From Rhizosphaericola mali (lineage in GTDB: Bacteria; Bacteroidota; Bacteroidia; Chitinophagales; Chitinophagaceae): a stretch of 64,000 nucleotides of DNA. The stretch covers positions 3,162,001 to 3,226,000 of the forward strand of contig NZ_CP044016.1 of assembly GCF_004337365.2 (NCBI RefSeq), read 5' to 3'. Below the pieces are notes generated by a model that ran no database searches, was not told the DNA's origin, and worked only from the letters and a program-made list of their open reading frames with translations. The translations under genes and the position numbers were made by a program. This document shows, piece by piece, positions 8,140 through 17,332 of the stretch; position 1 is the stretch's first letter, and each line of letters opens with the position of its first letter.

Positions 8140-10557
8140 TTAATTTAAACTTGATACAACTGAATTTTGAATTACAGGTTCTTCTTTACCAATACTTTGT
8201 AGTAAAGCATTGTATTGTTCTTCATCTTTGTCCTTTATTTTATCAAGGATAAATTGAGCAACTCTTTTTAATTCAGGTATATCAATTGGACTCATTCCGC
8301 GGTCAAAAATTTCTTCTAAATGTGATAATTCATTATTTACACGGTCTGTTAATGTTGCCGCTTGCTGATCGTTTCCAAAATATTTTAACAGTCTCTTTGA
8401 ATTAGCATTTTGAGTTTGATTATCAATTTTTGATGGATATTTATAAAATAATAATGCTTCTAAAAATTTTCTAGCATTATTTCCGAAATTATAGAATAGA
8501 GAATGGTTATCATCATTTATTATTTCAGCTTTAGCGCATTTGTAAATTTGTTCAAATAAGAAATTAAATTCAGTAACATAATTCTTTAAATAATTTGGCA
8601 TTAGAGCTAATTCACTATAATCGCTATATCTATTAATTATAAAATACTCATATTGATTTTTCGAGAATTTCAATCTTTTTAGATATTTTAAAAAATCTAA
8701 ATTATGTGTTGAAAGAAAAATCTGTTGAAACCTTTCTTTTATAAATAGCTCAGAATTTATTAAACTGTATATATAGAAAATATGATTCGAATCCAGACTG
8801 GAAATAGGATCATCAATAAAAATAATGGGTTTTTGTCCTGCAGTATGAATATCATCTAACTTAGCCATAAAGTAGCAAAATGAAATAATACTACACTCCC
8901 CTTCACTAAGATGATATGCAAGATTCCTATTTCTAACAATATTAAATCTGATTTTTTTGTAGGAATCAATTTCTTCTTCAATAGCTTGTAATTCTAAATT
9001 TTGATGTCCAAAATAATTTCGCAAATACTCATTAACTCTCCTTGCCCCCTCTTCTTCGTTATTCAATTGACGAGATAAGTCTTCAATTTCTTTTTCCTTT
9101 TGTTTGATAAATACAACTAAATCATCTCTTTCTTGTTTTTTTGTGTTATAATCGGATTCCTTAGCAGTAATATTTGTTTGAAGAGCAGAGTATTGAATTG
9201 TATCTACAAATCGTTTAACTTCTAAAAGTCTCAATTCTTCTTTTGCTTCCTTAATTTTATCAATTAATTCATTTGAATAAGCATTATTTTTATCTCTAAG
9301 TTCATTGTAGCTTGTAATCACATCAGTTAAACTTTCTTCTGAAAAGGAGATTGAATCTTCAACTGTAACAGGAGTGTGAATTGCTGATAAACGTTCATTA
9401 ATTTTAGACACTAAAAACTCTAAATCAGTTTTATAATTAGTAATATGTACATTGAAATTTAAAGAACATGCCGCCAATTCTTCATGAAAGCTAATATAAA
9501 AAAAATCTGAACTTGGTAACCTGTATGACTCTACATTAGCTATTTCTGTTTCAAGTTGTCTTTTATAAGACAAAAGAGAATCCCCAAGTTTTTTGGTCTC
9601 ATCATCAAAATGATCGTCTAATTGTTCCCAACGAGATGTTTTAATAGGATTACCACAAAACTTACAATCACAATTTCTGTTTTCTGTATGAAGTTCATAA
9701 CCCTTTTTTACCCATTCGTTTAGAGAACTATTTGCTAATAATTCAGCAATTTTGTTCCCATCTAATAATGATTGATTTAATAAATCTGTAATTTTCGCTA
9801 AAACTTGAGTATAAACATTTATAAATTTAATTTCTTTCGTAACATTCGTTTTTTGTACTTCTTTTATTTGTTGAAGATTTAAAGCTTCTTTAGAAGAATC
9901 GATTGGAACAAAAGATCCTTTTAAGACAATTCCAATATCACGATTTAGCTTTGTAATATTATAGCTAATATCCCCAAATTTTGCATGCTGTTGCTTTATG
10001 CTATTTGTTCCACCTGTTGCTTTAGTAGTTAGCTGAGACTCTAAATTGCGTTTAAGATCTGAGTATTCATTTTCTTTAGTTATAACTAAAGTTATTAAAT
10101 CGTCTAAATCTTTATATTTTAATGTTTTTAAATCCTCTTTCTTTTCTCCCAATTCTCCTTTAATAGCCTCAATTTGAGCTTCAATTTCAGCATTTTCTCC
10201 TAAAATAGCGAATGGTTTTATTTCAGAATCAGGATCTATAATAAATCTTAGATTTTCCTTAATAAAATCTTCATTAAAACATCTCACATTTAATTTGTTT
10301 GTCCGAAAATTATTTTGGTCAATTGTATTATTATCTAAAACTATTTGAAATTCAGGATTAATATATTTGGGAGAAATCTCTTTAGTCTCTAAGGCTCTGA
10401 TTATTCTTGATAATGTAGTCTTGCCTGAATAATTCCTCCCATAGATTATATTTTCTTTTTTAAAATAAGCTGGATTGTTTCCTTTATCTCTAACAGTAAC
10501 ATCCCATTGGAAATTTTGATATAAACCTAGATTATTTATATTTATTTTTTTAATCAT
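8140..10557 (-). CDS. RloC/PrrC-like ABC ATPase, candidate anticodon nuclease (AAA_13)
   Basis: 805 aa. ABC-type ATPase parts are clear: Walker A GRNYSGKT (residues 40-47), signature LSEGE, Walker B and D-loop FIDDPISSLD, and switch His in LSTHN. Between the halves is a long charged coiled-coil region with a zinc-hook-like C296-x-C298-xx-C301 (NCDCKFCGN). Near the C-terminus R696-xxx-E700 (ARKFLE) and H746 (NELSH) resemble the Arg-Glu-His set of PrrC/RloC anticodon nucleases. The gene lies between hsdS and hsdR, the position held by prrC in the E. coli prr locus. PrrC and RloC cut tRNA when restriction is disabled. ATPase and context are solid; nuclease function is inferred from three spaced residues. 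A DNA-repair SMC-like role is the alternative. Confidence 0.72.
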   Translation of the reverse strand: MIKKININNLGLYQNFQWDVTVRDKGNNPAYFKKENIIYGRNYSGKTTLSRIIRALETKEISPKYINPEFQIVLDNNTIDQNNFRTNKLNVRCFNEDFIKENLRFIIDPDSEIKPFAILGENAEIEAQIEAIKGELGEKKEDLKTLKYKDLDDLITLVITKENEYSDLKRNLESQLTTKATGGTNSIKQQHAKFGDISYNITKLNRDIGIVLKGSFVPIDSSKEALNLQQIKEVQKTNVTKEIKFINVYTQVLAKITDLLNQSLLDGNKIAELLANSSLNEWVKKGYELHTENRNCDCKFCGNPIKTSRWEQLDDHFDDETKKLGDSLLSYKRQLETEIANVESYRLPSSDFFYISFHEELAACSLNFNVHITNYKTDLEFLVSKINERLSAIHTPVTVEDSISFSEESLTDVITSYNELRDKNNAYSNELIDKIKEAKEELRLLEVKRFVDTIQYSALQTNITAKESDYNTKKQERDDLVVFIKQKEKEIEDLSRQLNNEEEGARRVNEYLRNYFGHQNLELQAIEEEIDSYKKIRFNIVRNRNLAYHLSEGECSIISFCYFMAKLDDIHTAGQKPIIFIDDPISSLDSNHIFYIYSLINSELFIKERFQQIFLSTHNLDFLKYLKRLKFSKNQYEYFIINRYSDYSELALMPNYLKNYVTEFNFLFEQIYKCAKAEIINDDNHSLFYNFGNNARKFLEALLFYKYPSKIDNQTQNANSKRLLKYFGNDQQAATLTDRVNNELSHLEEIFDRGMSPIDIPELKRVAQFILDKIKDKDEEQYNALLQSIGKEEPVIQNSVVSSLN

Positions 10558-10586
10558 GATTATTAGTAGTTTTCAAATAGTTTTTA

Positions 10587-11834
10587 TTAGTTCTCAACTG
10601 CCTCCATCCTCGCCAATCTCGATAACAACAAACTTTGCAGATGTGTGAGTTTTTGGTTTTGTGTTCTCGCATTATTTATCATTTCAAAAGATTTTTCAAT
10701 ATTCTTTTGAAATGATTTTAGACTAGATTGTATTGGCATTAATATTTTAAATTTTTCAATATCAGATTTTGTTATTGCCTCTCTCGTAGAGCCAGATTGA
10801 CTAACCCCCAGCAAGATGTTTTTACTTTCAACACTTGTCAAATTCATAAGCAAATAATAATTTGCAAATTGTTCAGAAAAAGGACGGATTAGCATTACGT
10901 GTTGATTCACTCTAGCTGGAATTACTTCTGTTGGAACAATTGTACACCGAGCTACAGAAACTCCAGTAATATTAATTAACAAATCATATTTTTCAACAGA
11001 AACATTCGCTAATTTTCTAGCTTGTCCATCATTTATAAATGCTAAATCATCAAAAACGAATTCTAAGTCATGTACATTCATACTCCGTATTAATGAAATA
11101 CCATCTTTACAATAACTCTCTTTTCCTCCTGAAGGAGTTGAACCACTCCCTATTTTTGAACAAATTTCACCCAAACTTTTTACCTCCCAACCATTAGGAA
11201 TTTTTTTTTGCAACTCTTCGTTAAAAATCATTTTTCCGCCAGAAGATTTGTAAGGTTTTCCCTCTTCGTTTGGAAACTCAAAATCTACAAACCAATGTTT
11301 GTACAAAGCTTGAGCAGTGGCTTCTAGTTTTTCGCAAATTTGCTCGTTGACTTTTATTTTGTTAGCCACCCATTGGTATTGATCAACTATTTTTTGCTGT
11401 TCTTCGATGCTGGGAACAGGAAGTTCCACTTCGCACAATTCTTCCCACTGAAAACCACCTCGAATAGAACTATCACATCTGAAATCTGCATAACGATCAA
11501 ATTCACTTCTTCTAAACCAAAGCATTAAATACTCTGGAAGAAGGAGTTTCTCATCTTTAATTTCAAAAACAACGTAAGCAGGCGATATAATAACATCTTC
11601 ACCCAAACTATTAAGTACAACTGGAAATTTATGCACTCGTATAACGGACATAAAATCGCAACAAAACTGACCTTGCTTTACAATTTTATAATTTGACAAA
11701 TCCGTTCCAACAATATTAGAAGTTGACTTTCTAAATTCTTTTGACATACTCAATCCTTGTAAATTGAGTATTTTCAAATCTTTATTTTTATTATCTACTT
11801 TACGTATAAATTCACCCAATAATTTATAACTCAT
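10587..11834 (-). CDS. hsdS: Type I restriction-modification specificity subunit S (HsdS)
   Basis: 415 aa. Two target-recognition domains are separated by a conserved helical spacer: IEEQQKIVDQYQWVANKI, then LEATAQALYKHWFVDFEFPNEEGKPYKSSGG (about residues 140-205). The second half repeats the pattern (PNGWEVKSLGEIC, then LIRPFSEQFANYYLL) and ends with LTHLQSLLLSRLARME. HsdS chooses the DNA site for both methylation and cleavage. Its start overlaps the end of hsdM by 11 bp. The DNA sequence recognised cannot be read from the protein. Confidence 0.95.
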   Translation of the reverse strand: MSYKLLGEFIRKVDNKNKDLKILNLQGLSMSKEFRKSTSNIVGTDLSNYKIVKQGQFCCDFMSVIRVHKFPVVLNSLGEDVIISPAYVVFEIKDEKLLLPEYLMLWFRRSEFDRYADFRCDSSIRGGFQWEELCEVELPVPSIEEQQKIVDQYQWVANKIKVNEQICEKLEATAQALYKHWFVDFEFPNEEGKPYKSSGGKMIFNEELQKKIPNGWEVKSLGEICSKIGSGSTPSGGKESYCKDGISLIRSMNVHDLEFVFDDLAFINDGQARKLANVSVEKYDLLINITGVSVARCTIVPTEVIPARVNQHVMLIRPFSEQFANYYLLMNLTSVESKNILLGVSQSGSTREAITKSDIEKFKILMPIQSSLKSFQKNIEKSFEMINNARTQNQKLTHLQSLLLSRLARMEAVEN

Positions 11835-13383
11835 AGCCCAACTCTTTAAATACGTTTTGAACTTGTTGTTTTAGTTCGGCTTCTTGTTCAAATAAGCTTT
11901 GCAAATCTGTTTGTAAAGTTCGCATTTGATCGGCATAGTCTAAAGATTCATCTCGATTCACAAACTCAATATATTTGCTCGGTACTAAAGAGTAATCTTT
12001 CTTACGGATCTCTTCTAAACTAGCAGCATAACAAAACTCTGGAATGTTTTCATAATTTTCTTTCCAAGCCTCTTGTTGCCAATTATGATACGTTGTAGTA
12101 ATAGTTTGGATGTCTTCTTTAGAAAACTGAATGTATTTCTTTTCAAACGGTTCGCCTTTTTGTCGCAAATCCATAAACAAAACTTCGTGTTGGCGATCAC
12201 GGTAATGTTTTTCGCCATCAATTACTTGTACATTGTGTGCCTTTTTATTTCTGTTCAAAATCCAAAGCGTCACCGAAATATCAGTGGAATAAAACATCGC
12301 TCTCGGCAAAATAACAATGGCTTCCACCAAATCATTTTCCAGAATCTGCTTACGGATTTCGTATTCGTCACCACTGCCACTGAGAGCGCCGTTTGCCAAG
12401 ATAAATCCTGCCACACCGTTTTGCGATAATTTAGAAATCATATTGAGAATCCAAGCGTAATTGGCATTGGATTTTGGCGGCACTTTGTAACCTGCCCAAC
12501 GTGGATCATCCGTTAATTCATTTTCGGCGCGCCAATCTTTTAAATTAAATGGCGGATTCGCCATAATGTAATCGGCTTTCAAATCTTTGTGCTGATCGTC
12601 GCCAAAAGTATCTGCGGCTTTCATTCCCAAATTGGAAGAAATCCCTCGAATCGCCAAGTTCATTTTTGCCAATTTAAAAGTGGTATTCGTGAGTTCTTGT
12701 CCGTAAATAGAAATGTCTTTTTTGTTTCCTTTATGGTTCTCTATAAACTTCAACGATTGCACAAACATACCACCCGAACCGCAAGACGGATCATAGATTT
12801 TACCTTTGTAAGGTTCTATCATCTCCGCAATTAGGTTAACAATGGATTTTGGTGTGTAGAATTCACCTTTACCTTTCCCTTCTGCAATCGCAAACTTGGA
12901 CAAAAAATATTCGTACACTCTACCAACAATATCCTGAGACTCATCTTTCAGCGTATCAATATTATTCACTGTATCCAACAAGGCAGAAAACTTAGATTGA
13001 TCCAATCCTAATCGTGAAAAATAATTGTCTGGCAAAGCGCCTTCCAATGATTTATTGGTACGTTCGATCGTTTTGAGCGCGGAATCTACCTTTAAGGTAA
13101 TATCTTCTTGCTTTGCATTTTCGATGATAAATGTCCAACGAGATTCTTCCGGCAGATAAAATACATTTTCTGCTTGGTAGAATTCGGGGATTTCCAAGAA
13201 CGCCTCTTTGCCTTCTTTCGTTAATTCGTCTCTACGTTTTAGGAATTTGTCGTTCGCAAACTTGAGGAATATCAAGCTAAGAACAACATGTTTATATTCG
13301 GATGGTTCCACTGAACCACGTAGTTTATTTGCAGAGTCCCAGAGAATTTCTTCAGTGGATTTAGAGGATGATGCCTTGGCCAT
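11824..13383 (-). CDS. hsdM: Type I restriction-modification DNA methyltransferase subunit M (HsdM)
   Basis: 519 aa, N6-adenine methyltransferase of the type I complex. An HsdM N-terminal helical domain (STEEILWDSANKLRGSVEPSEYKHVVLSLIFLKF is split here only for description) precedes the SAM-binding motif DPSCGSGGMF (about residue 198) and the catalytic NPPF (about residue 276, MANPPFNLKDW). The C-terminal helices end with LKQQVQNVFKELGYEL. It is the first gene of the leftward hsd operon and overlaps hsdS by 11 bp. Both methylase motifs are intact. Confidence 0.96.
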   Translation of the reverse strand: MAKASSSKSTEEILWDSANKLRGSVEPSEYKHVVLSLIFLKFANDKFLKRRDELTKEGKEAFLEIPEFYQAENVFYLPEESRWTFIIENAKQEDITLKVDSALKTIERTNKSLEGALPDNYFSRLGLDQSKFSALLDTVNNIDTLKDESQDIVGRVYEYFLSKFAIAEGKGKGEFYTPKSIVNLIAEMIEPYKGKIYDPSCGSGGMFVQSLKFIENHKGNKKDISIYGQELTNTTFKLAKMNLAIRGISSNLGMKAADTFGDDQHKDLKADYIMANPPFNLKDWRAENELTDDPRWAGYKVPPKSNANYAWILNMISKLSQNGVAGFILANGALSGSGDEYEIRKQILENDLVEAIVILPRAMFYSTDISVTLWILNRNKKAHNVQVIDGEKHYRDRQHEVLFMDLRQKGEPFEKKYIQFSKEDIQTITTTYHNWQQEAWKENYENIPEFCYAASLEEIRKKDYSLVPSKYIEFVNRDESLDYADQMRTLQTDLQSLFEQEAELKQQVQNVFKELGYEL

Positions 13384-13500
13384 ATTTTAAATTATTCTGG
13401 ATGCCAATTTACAAGAAGAAATATAAAATCTCAACAAAAATCACCATTATCCAATTAAAAATTAAAAGCAAGGCAAGATATTTAATATTTAAACAAAGGC

Positions 13501-13518
13501 ATTACGGAAAGCCGTAAT
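13501..13518. other. Small hairpin between hsdM and upstream remnant
   Basis: ATTACGG and CCGTAAT form a perfect 7-bp stem with a 4-nt loop. No clear T-run follows on either strand, so a terminator role is doubtful. It lies 118 bp upstream of the hsdM start. Confidence 0.4.
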
Positions 13519-13552
13519 TTAAAATACTCTAGAGTTTTTTCATTTGTATAAC

Positions 13553-13710
13553 TTATTTATTGGCTTTCACTCTAGCTTTTATTTTATGTTGCAGATCTTC
13601 TAAAGTATTGTATTATCCTCCTTTTGTTCATTGAACTTTTGTATCTCCGATTTTGGGTTTCTTACATAAAATAGTCCTTGTACTTTAACAAATTTTAACG
13701 GTACCCACAT
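13553..13710 (-). pseudogene. Small decayed reading frame upstream of hsdM
   Basis: Reading leftward from ATG at 13710, the frame gives MWVPLKFVKVQGLFYVRNPK, then SEIQKFNEQKEDNTIL before a stop. A shift of frame at that point continues with TLEDLQHKIKARVKANK and a stop at 13553, so the two parts probably belonged to one small gene that has lost one frame register. I do not recognise the family. It fills most of the 392-bp gap between hsdM and the HTH gene, which otherwise holds only the small hairpin. Confidence 0.35.
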
Positions 13711-13775
13711 GTCATCACCTTGTGATTTTTCTTCTCTGCTTGTCTGAGTTTTGCTCTTGAAGAAAATGGAAAATC

Positions 13776-14090
13776 ATGGAAGAATACAACCGAAAATTAT
13801 TAATACTCCGTCGTGATGAGCTTTTGACCAGAGGAGATTTGGAAGATTTCAAGATAGAGTTACTACACGCCATTCGACAACTTTCCATAGAAATAACTGG
13901 CACACCTTCGAAGTTGTGGTTGAAAAGTTATGAGGTCAGAGAATTGTTGGGTATTAGTGGACCAACCTTACAGGCGATGCGTGATAAGGGAACAATTCCT
14001 TTCACCCGTATTGGAGGTGCTATCTTTTACTATCGTACAGATTTAGAAAAGATGATGGAACATTTCAAAAAAAATCCTCTAAAAAACTAG
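13776..14090 (+). CDS. Helix-turn-helix (excisionase/MerR-type) DNA-binding protein of a mobile element
   Basis: 104 aa. The C-terminal half is a HTH_17-type winged helix: WLKSYEVRELLGISGPTLQ, then RDKGTIPFTRIGGAIFYYRTDLEKMM. Proteins of this size and layout usually open the mobilization or integrase region of Bacteroidota mobile elements and act as regulators or directionality factors. It is the first of four rightward genes that lead into the mobilization genes. Confidence 0.8.
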   Translation: MEEYNRKLLILRRDELLTRGDLEDFKIELLHAIRQLSIEITGTPSKLWLKSYEVRELLGISGPTLQAMRDKGTIPFTRIGGAIFYYRTDLEKMMEHFKKNPLKN

Positions 14091-14094
14091 CGTC

Positions 14095-14310
14095 ATGAAA
14101 AATATTATTCAAAAGCATCAAGGATTTGGATGCCTGATTCCGCCAAAAAAAGAGTTGGTGTTAGTCTACTTTTTACAAAAAGGAGTTCCGCAATTGAATG
14201 CTTCCCAGTTTTGGAATTTCATGGAAAGAAACAAATGGAAAGCCAGAAGTGGCACTCCCATAAGAGATTGGAAGAAAGCAGCATTTGACTGGCTTTTTGT
14301 TCCGAAATGA
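14095..14310 (+). CDS. Small hypothetical protein of the mobilization region
   Basis: 71 aa. It has no recognised domain; a PPKKELVLVYFLQKGVPQ segment and a WNFMERNKWKARSG segment suggest a small globular protein. It starts 4 nt after the HTH gene, and its TGA overlaps the ATG of the primase-like gene (ATGA), so it belongs to the same operon. Small genes in this position are common between the HTH and primase genes of Bacteroidota mobilizable elements. Confidence 0.65.
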   Translation: MKNIIQKHQGFGCLIPPKKELVLVYFLQKGVPQLNASQFWNFMERNKWKARSGTPIRDWKKAAFDWLFVPK

Positions 14311-15323
14311 AACGATTTATCCTCACCAAACAATCTCATCTACAAAACAATATAGTTATGCAACACGAGCAATTCAATTTCAAAGCAGCCAAGGAACAAA
14401 TAGATTTAGTGGATTATATTTTTTCTTTAGGATTCCAATATTCCAAGCAAAATCATCACGACTATTGGTTTAAATCGCCCTTACATGAAGAGCATACGGC
14501 ATCCTTCAAAGTCGATCGAAAGAGGCAAATTTGGTATGACCATGGCACAGGACAAGGCGGAGACTTGATAGATTTTATCAAGGCATTTCATCGATGTAAT
14601 TTCAAAGAATCTTTGATAAAATTGCAAGAATTTCAGGGATTAAATCCTTCTACTTTGGAGGTAAAAAATAAACAGAATATCGAACTAGGTAATTTCGAAA
14701 ATGCGGATAGACATATCCATATTATTTCGGAGCGTTCCATCCAAAAATATTATCTGATACAATATATTCAAAGTAGAAGTATCTCTATTTCCCTTGCCGA
14801 AAAGTATTTGAAAGAAGTAGATTATTCATTGAATGGACGATACTATACAGCCTTAGGATTTGCAAACAATGGCGGCGGTTATGAGCTGCGAAACAAATAT
14901 TTCAAGGGAAGTTCTATGCCAAAAGCGCCAACGATTCTTTCATTAAGTGAAAGTGAAAATGATTTTTCGCAGCAGAGTTTGGCTGTTTTTGAGGGCTTTT
15001 TTAGTATGCTTTCTTTTCTAGAACTACTCGAAAAAGACAAACATTTTGTTGAAAAACCAGACAGTATTCTAGTGCTAAACTCGCTTTCTTTTCTGAATAA
15101 ATCACAAGATTTGATTTTATCCTTTGGTCAAATAGATCTGTATTTGGACGGTGATATGGCGGGTAAAAAGGCAACCGAGCAAGCACTTTCTTGGAGTGAA
15201 AAGATAAGAGATTATAGCCATTTATACGAAGGTTTTAAAGATTTAAATACTTACTTGGTGGCTCAAAATTTACAACACAAAGAGCAGGAAGATCCTAAGA
15301 TATCTTATGGTTTACGACGATGA
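14307..15323 (+). CDS. Toprim/CHC2-type primase-like protein (TraP/BmpH-like)
   Basis: 338 aa from the ATG coupled to the previous stop; 321 aa from the inner ATG at 14358 (MQHEQFNF), where relatives usually begin. The N-terminus has the primase-type core without zinc-binding cysteines: FKSPLHEEHTASFKVDRKRQ, then WYDHGTGQGGDLIDFIKAF. A Toprim region follows (LAVFEGFFSMLSFLELL, then ILVLNSLSFL and IDLYLDGDMAGKKATEQAL, with the DGD acidic motif). Such proteins prime replacement-strand synthesis after mobilization. It lies just before the candidate oriT and mobC. Confidence 0.8.
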   Translation: MKRFILTKQSHLQNNIVMQHEQFNFKAAKEQIDLVDYIFSLGFQYSKQNHHDYWFKSPLHEEHTASFKVDRKRQIWYDHGTGQGGDLIDFIKAFHRCNFKESLIKLQEFQGLNPSTLEVKNKQNIELGNFENADRHIHIISERSIQKYYLIQYIQSRSISISLAEKYLKEVDYSLNGRYYTALGFANNGGGYELRNKYFKGSSMPKAPTILSLSESENDFSQQSLAVFEGFFSMLSFLELLEKDKHFVEKPDSILVLNSLSFLNKSQDLILSFGQIDLYLDGDMAGKKATEQALSWSEKIRDYSHLYEGFKDLNTYLVAQNLQHKEQEDPKISYGLRR

Positions 15324-15462
15324 CCCTTTCTTTTCCTCCGCCAATAAATTTCTCAAAAATCATAGTTCAAGAAGTTTTTAAAATAAATTTTTAGGGTGCT
15401 TTATGTTACCCATTTAATCAGCTCATTTTTTCATCTGAAAAAAGCTGTATTGGAAGCCTTGA

Positions 15463-15571
15463 ATATCCGCGTGGATATAGCAAGTTGTTCAATTGTTTCA
15501 CAATTGGACTTGCAAGGCCTTTGTCCATTGGAGCAAAGGCATTAAAAAAGACTTCGGAACTCGTCTTTTTT
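15463..15571 (+). other. Candidate oriT: cluster of hairpins upstream of mobC
   Basis: Three inverted repeats lie in under 80 bp: ATATCC/GGATAT at 15463-15478; GCAAGT with an inner CAATTG pair at 15480-15513; and GCCTTTG/CAAAGGC at 15517-15540. A fourth hairpin, AAAAAAGAC/GTCTTTTTT at 15544-15571, looks like a terminator. The cluster sits 45 bp before mobC, where transfer origins are often placed in related elements. The nick site is not identified. Confidence 0.5.
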
Positions 15572-15615
15572 CTTTTGGAATCGTATTTCATTCATTGAAT
15601 CATAAATGCATTTAT

Positions 15616-16011
15616 ATGGAATCACACAAGCAAGAAAATAGAAATCTGTGGCTTCATGTTCGCTTAACTATATCTGAAATGAATCAAGTTAGAGATGCCA
15701 TTGCATCCAGTACAGAACGCAAAATAAGTACCTATGCCCGGAAATTAATTCTGGGTCAACCAGTCATTTTAAAAGTACGCAACGCTTCCACTGATGCATT
15801 TATTCAAGAGTTGAATACACTTAAAAGAGAACTGTCTGCCATCGGTAGCAATTTCAATCAAGTGGTAAAAAATATCAACACTTTTAAAGATTCTCCCGAA
15901 GGTAAAATATGGTTTCCGTTGGCATTGGAAAACCAAAAAAGATTGATAGAGAAGACTGGTGTTATACAAAAACAAATACAACAATTTGCCAGACAATGGT
16001 TGCAAAAATAA
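15616..16011 (+). CDS. mobC: MobC-type relaxosome accessory protein
   Basis: 131 aa from ATG 15616 (MESHKQENRNLWLHVRLTIS). A ribbon-helix-helix-like start and a helical C-terminal half (LNTLKRELSAIGSNFNQVVK, then NINTF) are typical of MobC proteins, which bind oriT and assist the relaxase. An upstream in-frame start would read through the hairpin cluster and is unlikely. The stop TAA overlaps the relaxase ATG at 16011, giving TAATG coupling. Confidence 0.85.
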   Translation: MESHKQENRNLWLHVRLTISEMNQVRDAIASSTERKISTYARKLILGQPVILKVRNASTDAFIQELNTLKRELSAIGSNFNQVVKNINTFKDSPEGKIWFPLALENQKRLIEKTGVIQKQIQQFARQWLQK

Positions 16012-16820
16012 TGGTAGGTAAAAATATGAATGGAGCATTGAGCTATAATGAAATTAAAGTTTCAGAAGCAAAAGCAGCCTTGTTGCATGCAGACGGTTTT
16101 CTGTTATCATTGGAACAACTTTCCTTTCAAGATAAGCTATTTGTATTCTCCAATAGGACTGAGTTGAACGATCGGGCTAAAAGCAATTGTGTGCATATCA
16201 GTATCAATTTTGACAAGAAAGATGCTTTAAATAAAAGTGATTTACTTTCTATTACGGAAAAATACCTGAAACAAATTGGATTTAATGAGCAGCCTTATTT
16301 GATATATGAACATTACGATGCCGCACATAAACATGTCCATGTAGTAACTACCAACATTAGATCCGACGGCGCACAGATACCGATGTATAATTTAGGAAGA
16401 GATAAAAGCATGAAAGCCTGCCGCACTTTGGAAAAGGAATATGGATTGGTCAATGCCACCTCAAAAAAACAAGGTGAAGTAGAATCGTTAAAACCCATCT
16501 TAGAGAAAGTTATTTATGGCAAAAGCGAAACCAAGTCTGCAATTTCCAACGTAGTAAGGGCGATTATTAGAGACTATAAATTCACTTCGTTAGCAGAAAT
16601 GAATGCGGTATTAAAAGGATTTAACGTGGAAGCCTACAGAGGAGAAAAAGGAACTAAGATGTTTGAAAAAAGTGGTTTGACCTATCACGTATTGGATAAG
16701 AAAGGTAATCACATTGGTGTTCCCATTAAAGCAAGCTCTATATATACCAAACCGACTCTAAAAAATATGGAATCTATTTTCTTGGCAAATAAAAGCAAAA
16801 AAATCCTCCATAAGAAATAA
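16011..16820 (+). CDS. mobB: Relaxase/mobilization nuclease, probably C-terminally shortened
   Basis: 269 aa from the ATG that overlaps the mobC stop (another in-frame ATG is at 15996). The relaxase core is recognisable: VHISINFDKKD, then YLIYEHYDAAHKHVHVVTTN with the HxH metal motif, and a later MYNLGRDKSMKACRTLEKEYGL. Relaxases nick oriT through a tyrosine and pilot the strand. The family usually continues after the KPTLKNMESIF segment; here the protein stops within about 15 residues of it, and a monooxygenase fragment in another frame begins at the same place, so the C-terminus was probably replaced at a rearrangement junction. Confidence 0.82.
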   Translation: MVGKNMNGALSYNEIKVSEAKAALLHADGFLLSLEQLSFQDKLFVFSNRTELNDRAKSNCVHISINFDKKDALNKSDLLSITEKYLKQIGFNEQPYLIYEHYDAAHKHVHVVTTNIRSDGAQIPMYNLGRDKSMKACRTLEKEYGLVNATSKKQGEVESLKPILEKVIYGKSETKSAISNVVRAIIRDYKFTSLAEMNAVLKGFNVEAYRGEKGTKMFEKSGLTYHVLDKKGNHIGVPIKASSIYTKPTLKNMESIFLANKSKKILHKK

Positions 16821-17244
16821 TGAACGTCCACCTTTTGAAATACATACTGCAACAGAGGCTATATCTATAGAACATCGAAATAATGGTAATTATACGGTGA
16901 AGCTTTTTCAACAAAGAACGCAACGATACATTCAACTGGATGCTGATGTTGTAATTCTCGCAACGGGTTACGTTACTAAAAGTCCATCAAACTTACTTTC
17001 TTCCATAGAAAAATCTATGAAAATAAATGAGCAGGCATTTCCAATCTGTGGAGAGGATTACAATATTTATGAAAAAAAATTTGGAAAAATCTATATTCAA
17101 AATGCAGAAATAAACACGCATGGCTTTAATGCAGCAGATTTAAGCTTGGGTCCTTACAGAAATGCCTGCATCATCAATAGCATCCTAAATAAAAAATATT
17201 ATGATATAACTAATTTACCAGTTTTCCATCAGTTTGTCTCATAA
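16807..17244 (+). pseudogene. C-terminal fragment of a SidA/IucD/PvdA-type N-hydroxylating monooxygenase
   Basis: An open frame with no proper start carries ADVVILATGYVTKSPS, then GKIYIQNAEINTHGFNAADL and SLGPYRNACIINSIL. These are the C-terminal ATGY and HGF/R-N-A motifs of lysine/ornithine N-monooxygenases used for siderophore synthesis. The N-terminal FAD and NADPH domains are absent. It overlaps the end of the relaxase gene in the +1 frame. A GTG start at 16897 is possible but would give a non-enzyme. It is a remnant brought in by recombination. Confidence 0.75.
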
Positions 17245-17332
17245 ATTGTGACATGAAATTACAATGAATGAAAGGAAAATACCTAGGCCTATTTTGAAAA
17301 CAATCTTCCATTTTTAACTAAAACTAAAGATC

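Noticed and set aside
12015-12834. Small plus- and minus-strand frames inside hsdM
   Set aside because: They are antisense or out-of-frame shadows of hsdM.
13715-13903. Minus-strand gene overlapping the HTH gene
   Set aside because: It is a shadow of the supported rightward HTH gene, with no domain or start signal.
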